DNA from: Gammaproteobacteria bacterium
Lineage (GTDB): Bacteria; Pseudomonadota; Gammaproteobacteria; Pseudomonadales; Pseudomonadaceae
Length of the DNA stretch: 6,059 nt
Assembly: GCA_012800475.1 (NCBI GenBank)
Contig: JAAZJF010000255.1
Span: 1 to 6,059 of the forward strand
Direction of reading: 5' to 3'
Made by a program: the position numbers and the translations under genes. This document shows, piece after piece, positions 1 through 4,764 of the stretch. Under the pieces are notes generated by a model. That model did no database searches. It saw nothing but the letters and a program-made list of their open reading frames with translations, and was not told the origin of the DNA. Position 1 is the stretch's first letter, and every line of letters begins with the position of its first letter.

Positions 1-233
1 ATGCCGCTTGGCCGCAAGCTGATGAAAGCGCTTTGGTGCAAGATACCCTTAGCATCGTGATCCAAGTGAATGGTAAGTTGCGCGGCAATATTGATGTCGC
101 CGCCAGCGCCAGTCGTGAAGAGATTGAAGCAGCAGCACGCGCCAATGAAAACGTATTGCGCTTTGTCGATGGTTTAACCATTCGCAAAGTGATTGTGGTG
201 CCCAATAAGTTGGTTAATATTGTCGCCAACTGA
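1..233 (+). CDS. leuS: Leucine--tRNA ligase, C-terminal end (5' part outside window)
   Basis: This is the 3' end of leucyl-tRNA synthetase, the cytoplasmic class I enzyme that charges tRNA-Leu. The reading frame is open from base 3, and about 76 residues are visible before the TGA at 231-233. They begin AAWPQADESALVQDTLSI and end with RKVIVVPNKLVNIVAN, the characteristic C-terminal domain of bacterial LeuRS, including the VNGKLRG segment and the VPNKLVNIV ending. This domain contacts the tRNA elbow in the known family. The catalytic HIGH and KMSKS motifs and the editing domain lie upstream of the window and cannot be checked. A TTG at 33 is only an internal leucine codon. The gene is followed after 64 bp by lptE, the same order as in E. 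coli and Pseudomonas, so the identification is supported by both sequence and context. Confidence 0.96.
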   Translation, partial: AAWPQADESALVQDTLSIVIQVNGKLRGNIDVAASASREEIEAAARANENVLRFVDGLTIRKVIVVPNKLVNIVAN

Positions 234-258
234 TTGAGTTGTGATTTTTACTCACCCA

Positions 259-283
259 GCCTAGCCTCACACCGAGGTTAGGC
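259..283 (+). other. Stem-loop in the leuS-lptE spacer
   Basis: The arms GCCTAGCCTC (259-268) and GAGGTTAGGC (274-283) pair over 10 bp, with one G-U wobble at 264/278 and a 5-nt loop, ACACC. No T-run follows the stem, and the lptE Shine-Dalgarno sequence (AGAGGA, 286-291) starts 3 nt after it. It is therefore not a textbook intrinsic terminator. It could attenuate readthrough, protect an mRNA end, or mark a processing site between leuS and lptE; the choice among these is inference. Confidence 0.6.
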
Positions 284-297
284 GCAGAGGACATACC

Positions 298-903
298 ATG
301 CTAAAACGCACTATGACTGTACTGAGCTTGGCTTTTTTGATGACCGCGTGCGGTTTTCAATTACGCGGCACCGGTACCATGCAAATGGCGCTCAACGAAC
401 TGAATTTCTCAGCCCGTGACGCTTTAAGCCCACTGGGTAAGCAAGTCAAAGACAGCTTGGACAACAACCAAGTCAATCTCTCCGGTGGCGCGCCTTTTAC
501 GCTGTACTTAGGCCCTGAAGAAACCTCACGCCGCACCGCCAGCTTTACCGCTGGAACCCGCAGTGCCGAGTATCGCTTAACCAGCTCAGTCAACTATGAG
601 TTGCGTTCAGGTGCTCTACCCGCGCTGATCAAAGACAAAGTCGAAGTACAGCGCACCTATGCACACAACCAAGATAACGTCACCGGTTCCAGCCAAGAAG
701 AAGCCGTCTTGCGCGAAGAAATGCGCCGTGATTTAGTGATGCAACTGATGATTCGTCTGCAAGCGATTACCCCCGCTCAGCTCAACGAGTTGCAAGACAC
801 AGCCGAGCGTCGCCAAGCCGCTGAAGCACAAGCACGTGAAGCAGCGCTACGGGCTCAGCAACATGCCGATGAGCCACAACAATCACCGATCTCTTTACCT
901 TAA
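298..903 (+). CDS. lptE: LPS-assembly lipoprotein LptE
   Basis: LptE (formerly RlpB) is the outer-membrane lipoprotein that plugs the LptD barrel and helps insert lipopolysaccharide into the outer leaflet. The 201-residue product starts with a short basic and hydrophobic signal peptide ending in a lipobox, LMTAC, with Cys18 as the predicted lipidated residue, followed by GFQLRG as is usual in the family. The body (about 19-160) ends in the helix REEMRRDLVMQLMIRLQAI. The last ~40 residues are a charged, Ala/Gln/Arg-rich tail that looks coiled or disordered. The ATG at 298 is preceded by AGAGGA at 286-291 with good spacing, and the signal peptide begins right there, which fixes the start. The gene sits between leuS and holA, the conserved gammaproteobacterial order. 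LptD is not in the window. Confidence 0.94.
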   Translation: MLKRTMTVLSLAFLMTACGFQLRGTGTMQMALNELNFSARDALSPLGKQVKDSLDNNQVNLSGGAPFTLYLGPEETSRRTASFTAGTRSAEYRLTSSVNYELRSGALPALIKDKVEVQRTYAHNQDNVTGSSQEEAVLREEMRRDLVMQLMIRLQAITPAQLNELQDTAERRQAAEAQAREAALRAQQHADEPQQSPISLP

Positions 904-910
904 TGGTGCT

Positions 911-932
911 GGGCCGTGTCACCACACGGCCC
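911..932 (+). other. Perfect stem-loop just upstream of holA
   Basis: GGGCCGTGT (911-919) and ACACGGCCC (924-932) form a perfect 9-bp GC-rich stem with a CACC tetraloop. It starts 7 nt after the lptE stop codon and ends 12 nt before the holA ATG. No U-tract follows, so a classical terminator is unlikely. It occupies the position where a Shine-Dalgarno sequence would be expected and may limit holA translation or transcription readthrough (inference). Confidence 0.65.
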
Positions 933-944
933 TAATCGAACCTT

Positions 945-1976
945 ATGCGTATTTATCCCGAAAAACTCAATGGCCAACTTAAGCAGGCTTTGCTGCCGAT
1001 CTATGTGGTCAGCAGTGATGATCCCTTATTGGCGCAAGAGGCCAGTGATGCCGTGCGCGCGGCTTGCCGCCAAGCGGATTACAGCGAACGGCAAGTGTTT
1101 CATGTCGAGCGTGGTTTTGACTGGAATATCATCCGCGAAGCCAACGCCAGCTTGTCGCTGTTTGCCGAAAAACGCATCTTAGAGTTACGCATCAACTCAG
1201 GTAAACCCGGTGATCAAGGCAGCCTGGTGCTGCAAGAGTACTTAGCTCGCCCCGCCGAAGACACCGTACTGTTGATCAATCTTCCGCGTTTAGATAGCAG
1301 CACCTTAAAAAGCAAATGGGCTAAGGCTTTAATGGATAGCGCCCTGTGCGGTTTTATTCAACTGCCCACCATTCATATTGAACAACTGCCGCAGTGGATC
1401 AATCAGCGCCTCGCGCAACAAGGCTTGAGTGCTGATCCTGCTGCCATTGATTTAATTGTCGCGCGTACCGAGGGCAACCTCTTAGCAGCTGTGCAAGAAA
1501 TCGAAAAACTTAAACTGCTCACCAACGCCACGCATTTGGATCTTGCCACCATTCAAAGCAGCATCGCCGATAGCGCACGCTATGATGTATTTGGTTTAGT
1601 GGACGCGGCCCTTGAAGGTGATACCCAGCGCAGCTTGCGTATGCTGGCTGGTTTACGCAGCGAAGGCACCGAGATTCCGATTATTCTGTGGGCGATTGCC
1701 CGCGATATTCGCCAGCTCGGCACGCTCGCCCAGCAACTCAATCAAGGCACACCTTTAGATCGCGCCCTAAGCAAAGTCTGGCCCGCCGCGCGTAAGCCAC
1801 TCTTTGCCAAAGCACTCAAACGTCTCAGCGGTTCGCACTGGCAACGGCTACTTAAAGATGCACAACTGCTGGACGAGCAAAGTAAAGGCCAAGCCAGCGG
1901 TGATGCTTGGGTGGGCATGGCCTCCTTACTCTTGAAAATGTCCGGCTCACGCCTGCCTATTTTTGAGCATCAATAG
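945..1976 (+). CDS. holA: DNA polymerase III subunit delta
   Basis: The delta subunit of the clamp-loader complex opens the beta sliding clamp so that it can be placed on primed DNA during replication. The 343-residue product equals the E. coli length and aligns by eye along its whole extent. SSDDPLLAQEA (23-33) is the conserved start of domain I, where delta lacks a working ATP-binding P-loop. SLSLFAEKR carries Leu72-Phe73, matching the E. coli Leu73-Phe74 pair that wedges into the clamp. EGNLLAAVQEIEKL belongs to the middle domain, and SARYDVFGLVDAAL leads into the C-terminal collar domain. An in-frame TAA at 933-935 rules out any start upstream of 936, and the next candidates would cut conserved sequence, so ATG 945 is chosen. 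No Shine-Dalgarno sequence is visible in 933-944. In E. coli nadD follows holA; here rsmA does. Confidence 0.95.
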   Translation: MRIYPEKLNGQLKQALLPIYVVSSDDPLLAQEASDAVRAACRQADYSERQVFHVERGFDWNIIREANASLSLFAEKRILELRINSGKPGDQGSLVLQEYLARPAEDTVLLINLPRLDSSTLKSKWAKALMDSALCGFIQLPTIHIEQLPQWINQRLAQQGLSADPAAIDLIVARTEGNLLAAVQEIEKLKLLTNATHLDLATIQSSIADSARYDVFGLVDAALEGDTQRSLRMLAGLRSEGTEIPIILWAIARDIRQLGTLAQQLNQGTPLDRALSKVWPAARKPLFAKALKRLSGSHWQRLLKDAQLLDEQSKGQASGDAWVGMASLLLKMSGSRLPIFEHQ

Positions 1977-2000
1977 CGGATAAAGGCGAAGCGCTGCAAC

Positions 2001-2014
2001 TTTTTTGCTAAACT
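2001..2014 (+). promoter_or_regulatory. Possible promoter -10 element upstream of rsmA
   Basis: In the 65-bp holA-rsmA gap a T6 run (2001-2006) leads into TGC-TAAACT. This resembles an extended -10 (TGn followed by a hexamer matching TATAAT at 4 of 6 positions, 2009-2014). It lies 27 nt before the rsmA ATG. I could not find a good -35 hexamer at 16-18 bp, so this is weak. A promoter here would make sense because rsmA normally belongs to a different transcription unit from holA. Confidence 0.25.
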
Positions 2015-2041
2015 GCCCAGCTTGTTAATTGGAGCAGCCGA

Positions 2042-2854
2042 ATGTCCCAGATCTATCAACACCGCGCCCGTAAGCGTTTTGGTCAAAACTTCTTGCACGA
2101 CTCAGGCGTGATTGATCGTATTATTCGCGCTATCTCCCCGCGCGACACAGATCGTATGCTGGAAATCGGCCCGGGCCAAGGTGCCATTACACAAAGTTTA
2201 GTCGATAGCGGTACCCAGCTCGATGTCATCGAAATTGACCTTGACTTAGTCTCCATGCTTAAAGTGAAATTTGCTTTAGCACCGAACTTCACTCTGCATG
2301 AAGGCGATGCGCTAAAATTTGACTTTAAGCGACTTGACCCTGCGCCGCGCAGCCTGCGTGTGGTGGGTAACCTGCCCTATAATATTTCCACACCTTTAAT
2401 TTTCCACCTGTTAAACAACGCTCATCTAGTGCGTGATATGCACTTTATGCTGCAAAAAGAAGTGGTTGAGCGCATGGCAGCGAAACCCGGTGGCGGTGAT
2501 TGGGGGCGCTTATCCATTATGGTGCAGTACCATTGCCGCGTTGAGCACTTATTTAATGTGGGGCCGGGCTCTTTTAGTCCGCCACCTAAAGTCGATTCAG
2601 CGATCGTGCGCTTAACCCCCTACGACACCTTGCCGCATCCAGCCCAAGATGCGCGTGCACTGGATCGTATTGTGCGCGAGGCCTTTAATCAGCGCCGTAA
2701 AACACTACGCAATACCCTTAAAAATATTCTATCCGCTGAAGACATTGCAGCGGCCGGTGTGGACGGTAGCTTGCGCCCTGAGCAATTGGACCTCGCAGCT
2801 TTTGTACGTTTAGCTGACCAATTGTCGGCGCAGCCGGCCGCACAATTATCTTGA
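2042..2854 (+). CDS. rsmA: 16S rRNA (adenine(1518)-N6/adenine(1519)-N6)-dimethyltransferase
   Basis: RsmA (KsgA) uses S-adenosylmethionine to dimethylate two adjacent adenines in the loop of helix 45 of 16S rRNA, a late 30S-assembly checkpoint. Loss of the enzyme in other bacteria gives kasugamycin resistance. The 270-residue product has the full motif set: RFGQNFLHD (12-20), SAM-binding EIGPGQG (41-47), acidic Glu64 after strand 2 for the ribose, GDA (88-90), catalytic motif IV NLPYNIS (110-116), then SFSPPPKVDSAI and the C-terminal FNQRRKTLRNTL used in rRNA recognition. ATG 2042 has GGAG at 2031-2034 with 7-nt spacing. It is the first gene of the rsmA-apaG-apaH-glpE run. The usual upstream partner pdxA is absent and holA lies there instead. 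Confidence 0.97.
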   Translation: MSQIYQHRARKRFGQNFLHDSGVIDRIIRAISPRDTDRMLEIGPGQGAITQSLVDSGTQLDVIEIDLDLVSMLKVKFALAPNFTLHEGDALKFDFKRLDPAPRSLRVVGNLPYNISTPLIFHLLNNAHLVRDMHFMLQKEVVERMAAKPGGGDWGRLSIMVQYHCRVEHLFNVGPGSFSPPPKVDSAIVRLTPYDTLPHPAQDARALDRIVREAFNQRRKTLRNTLKNILSAEDIAAAGVDGSLRPEQLDLAAFVRLADQLSAQPAAQLS

Positions 2855-2861
2855 GAACACT

Positions 2862-3242
2862 ATGAACAATCTGTGCGATACCATTGATGTACGTGTAAAA
2901 ACACGCTATTTGGCTGATCACTCTGCACCTGCAGAAAACCGTTATGTGTTTGCTTATGACATCACTATTCGCAATAACGGCAACGATTCTGCGCAGCTTT
3001 TAAGTCGTCATTGGATCATTACCGATGGCGATGGCAAGACCCAAGAAGTGCGCGGTTCAGGCGTGGTCGGTGAACAGCCCGTGATTGATGCCGATGATGA
3101 GTACAGCTACAGCAGTGGCACTTTAATGACCACTGTTGTGGGCAGTATGCAAGGCAGCTTTACCATGCGCACGCCAGAAGGCGAAGAGTTTGAAGCCATC
3201 ATTGCGCCCTTTGGTTTAGCGGTACCTGGAGTTGTGCATTAA
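2862..3242 (+). CDS. apaG: Protein ApaG (DUF525 family)
   Basis: ApaG is a small, single-domain fibronectin-type-III-like beta-sandwich protein (DUF525). In E. coli it was first linked to the cobalt-resistance CorD locus, but its biochemical role is still poorly defined. The 126-residue product matches the usual length of about 125. It shows the family signature GSGVVGEQPVI starting at residue 65, a strand pattern YVFAYDITIRNNG (28-40), LLSRHWIITDGDG (46-58), and a C-terminal GSMQGSFTM segment. The start lies 7 nt after the rsmA stop, with only a weak GAGAA before it, so translation is probably coupled to rsmA. The stop overlaps the apaH start as TAATG (3240-3244), again implying coupling. 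The rsmA-apaG-apaH order is widely conserved in gammaproteobacteria. Confidence 0.95.
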   Translation: MNNLCDTIDVRVKTRYLADHSAPAENRYVFAYDITIRNNGNDSAQLLSRHWIITDGDGKTQEVRGSGVVGEQPVIDADDEYSYSSGTLMTTVVGSMQGSFTMRTPEGEEFEAIIAPFGLAVPGVVH

Positions 3243-4063
3243 TGGCAACCTATGCCGTAGGTGATGTGCAAGGATGCCTTGAGCCACTTAAATGTTTGCT
3301 CGATCGCGTCAACTTTGATCCCAGCCAAGATCAGCTTTGGCTGGTGGGTGATTTAGTCAATCGCGGTCCGCAATCGCTGGAAACATTGCGCTTTCTCTAT
3401 GCCATGCGCGAGTCCGTCGTCACTGTACTGGGCAACCATGATCTGCACTTATTAGCCATTGCTAATCATGCAGCACGGGTGAAGAAAAAAGACACTTTGC
3501 GCGATATTTTAGCAGCACCAGACCGTGATGATTTGCTGTTTTGGCTGCGCCAGCAACCGCTGATGCACCATGACGCGCAGCGCAATATCAGCATGGTGCA
3601 CGCGGGCATTCCACCGCAATGGACCATTGCTGATGCACTGGCGCGCGCCGATGAGATGCATCGTGTTTTGCAAGATGACAGCCTATTAATTCCTTATTTA
3701 GATGGCATGTACGGCGATCATCCAACTCAGTGGAATGATGATCTAGCGGGGATTGAGCGTTTACGCGTGATCACCAATTACTTTACCCGTATGCGCTTTT
3801 GCACCGCTACAGGTGTGCTGGATCTCAACGGCAAAGAAGGCATCAACAGTGCGCCGGCCGGTTTTGCCCCTTGGTTTAGCCACCCAGAGCGTTTAACTAA
3901 AAACGACACCATTTTATTTGGTCACTGGGCTGCACTCGAAGGCCGTTGCCCAGCACCCAACACCATTGCGCTGGATACGGGCTGCGTTTGGGGTGGGAAA
4001 ATGTCGCTGTACAATATCGACACTCAGCATTTTGAACGCTGCGCCTGCAAGCCAGCCGCCTAA
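3242..4063 (+). CDS. apaH: Symmetrical bis(5'-nucleosyl)-tetraphosphatase
   Basis: ApaH hydrolyses diadenosine tetraphosphate (Ap4A) to two ADP, keeping the alarmone low, and can also remove Np4 caps from RNA 5' ends in E. coli. The 273-residue product is a complete calcineurin-like metallophosphatase: GDVQGC (7-12), GDLVNRGP (36-43), GNHD (64-67), VHAG (119-122) and FGHW (226-229) supply the two-metal site. Gln10 replaces the His of the E. coli GDVHGC motif, which I recall as normal for Pseudomonas ApaH. ITNYFTRMRFC and LDTGCVWGG near the C-terminus are ApaH-specific. The ATG overlaps the apaG stop by one base, and GGAG at 3228-3231 inside apaG is a plausible ribosome-binding site about 10 nt upstream. 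Confidence 0.97.
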   Translation: MATYAVGDVQGCLEPLKCLLDRVNFDPSQDQLWLVGDLVNRGPQSLETLRFLYAMRESVVTVLGNHDLHLLAIANHAARVKKKDTLRDILAAPDRDDLLFWLRQQPLMHHDAQRNISMVHAGIPPQWTIADALARADEMHRVLQDDSLLIPYLDGMYGDHPTQWNDDLAGIERLRVITNYFTRMRFCTATGVLDLNGKEGINSAPAGFAPWFSHPERLTKNDTILFGHWAALEGRCPAPNTIALDTGCVWGGKMSLYNIDTQHFERCACKPAA

Positions 4064-4087
4064 TTTTTTATATTCAGCGAGGATTCT

Positions 4088-4414
4088 ATGGACGCTTTTA
4101 AACGTATCAGTGTGGAACAAGCCAAAAACTTATGTGCCGACGGCGCAGTGATGGTGGATATTCGCGATCCAGAAAGCTTTGCCAGCGGCCATGCCAAGGG
4201 AGCCATTCATTTGGACAACCACTCCTTGGCTGAGTTTATTGCTCAAGCAGATCTCGATGCGCCCACTATTGTCGTGTGCTACCACGGCCATTCCAGCCAA
4301 AGCGCTGCAGCCTATTTGCACAGTCAGGATTTTAGCGATCTATACAGCATGGATGGCGGTTTTGAAGAGTGGCGGCATGTGTTGCCGCAGTTGACTGAAA
4401 GCAGCGCTGAATAA
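4088..4414 (+). CDS. glpE: Thiosulfate sulfurtransferase GlpE (single-domain rhodanese)
   Basis: GlpE is a cytoplasmic rhodanese that moves sulfane sulfur from thiosulfate to cyanide or, more physiologically, to dithiols such as thioredoxin. The 108-residue product equals the size of E. coli GlpE. It has the N-terminal rhodanese signature VDIRDPESFASGHAKGAIHL (23-42), the active-site loop CYHGHSS (64-70) with catalytic Cys64, and the C-terminal MDGGFEEW. The loop has His68 where E. coli GlpE has Asn (CYHGNSS). The ATG at 4088 is preceded by GAGGA (4079-4083), and the gap from apaH is 24 nt, so it is probably the last gene of the rsmA operon. The apaH-glpE adjacency is typical of Pseudomonas, whereas in E. 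coli glpE is near the glp regulon. Confidence 0.93.
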   Translation: MDAFKRISVEQAKNLCADGAVMVDIRDPESFASGHAKGAIHLDNHSLAEFIAQADLDAPTIVVCYHGHSSQSAAAYLHSQDFSDLYSMDGGFEEWRHVLPQLTESSAE

Positions 4415-4457
4415 ACTGAGGCGCACCTAACCGTCCGCTTGCAAAATTTGGAAGGCG

Positions 4458-4495
4458 GTCAATATACAGCGATACAAGAATCGCTGTATATTGAC
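4458..4495. repeat. Perfect 16-bp inverted repeat with 6-nt loop
   Basis: GTCAATATACAGCGAT (4458-4473) is exactly complementary in reverse to ATCGCTGTATATTGAC (4480-4495), separated by ACAAGA. The flanking bases (G and G) do not pair, so the stem is exactly 16 bp. It lies 43 nt after the glpE stop. There is no T-run on either strand directly beyond the stem, so it is not a standard terminator. It could protect the 3' end of the rsmA-glpE transcript or bind a dimeric regulator (inference). Confidence 0.85.
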
Positions 4496-4529
4496 GACTT
4501 GAAACAAGCAACAGGCAGCCATGCCGACC

Positions 4530-4593
4530 CAAAACTGCCGACTATCAGTCACAAAACTATCCAGTATCACCCCAAAACTAATACTTAGCAGAG
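4530..4593 (+). repeat. Degenerate direct repeats, CAAAACT every 21-22 bp
   Basis: The heptamer CAAAACT occurs at 4530-4536, 4552-4558 and 4573-4579, at intervals of 22 and 21 bp. Units 1 and 2 also share a TATCA segment at the same offset, and unit 3 is more diverged. The stretch is rich in C and poor in G on the plus strand, which would also suit a Rho-loading site after glpE. Chance similarity cannot be excluded. Confidence 0.45.
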
Positions 4594-4700
4594 GATGCAA
4601 AAGTACAGGTAACGGATCGTCAGGGCGTTTCGATCGGCGCTCAAACAGCACTACCCTGTAGTCTTCTAAACGCTCACTTTGTGCACTGCAGGCTCAAGAA

Positions 4701-4730
4701 TGCAACTTATACATATCCTTAAGCTACAAT
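4701..4730 (+). promoter_or_regulatory. Possible hrpB promoter
   Basis: TACAAT at 4725-4730 matches the sigma-70 -10 consensus at 5 of 6 positions and would give a leader of about 28 nt before the hrpB ATG. The region 4701-4708, where the -35 should be, reads TGCAACTT, a poor match. The 350-bp gap from glpE makes a separate hrpB promoter likely somewhere here, but the exact site is uncertain. Confidence 0.3.
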
Positions 4731-4764
4731 CAGCCACAGCCCCATTTTCCAGATCAAACTTGCC

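Larger units (their letters stand above)
4415..4764. other. Intergenic region between glpE and hrpB without a convincing gene
   Basis: This 350-bp spacer contains, in order, a perfect inverted repeat (4458-4495), a C-rich and G-poor stretch with repeated CAAAACT heptamers (about 4526-4587), and a possible hrpB promoter near 4725. No frame encodes a protein I recognise. On the minus strand a frame is open from about 4696 to 4427, with a GTG at 4651 as its first usable start. On the plus strand 4582-4719 is open but has no ATG start. The spacer may be a decayed gene or plain regulatory DNA. Confidence 0.6.

Noticed and set aside
235..254. TGAGT/ACTCA inverted repeat after leuS with a TTTTT loop
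   Set aside because: The 5-bp stem is short, and the T-run lies in the loop rather than after the stem, so it is not a terminator.
916..1182. 88-codon plus-strand open frame overlapping holA
   Set aside because: It lies in another frame of the well-supported holA gene, starts inside the hairpin region, and its translation is Cys/Arg-rich without recognisable features.
1977..2006. Possible intrinsic terminator after holA because of the T6 run
   Set aside because: Only a 3-bp GCG/CGC stem can be drawn upstream of the Ts, far too weak for a terminator.
4480..4495. Possible LexA (SOS) box because of CTGTATAT
   Set aside because: The palindrome has ACAG on the left and CTGT on the right, the reverse of the CTGT-N8-ACAG order, and no matching ACAG half follows at the right distance.
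4650..4662. Small hairpin ACTAC-CCT-GTAGT
   Set aside because: A 5-bp stem with a 3-nt loop is too weak and too likely by chance to annotate.
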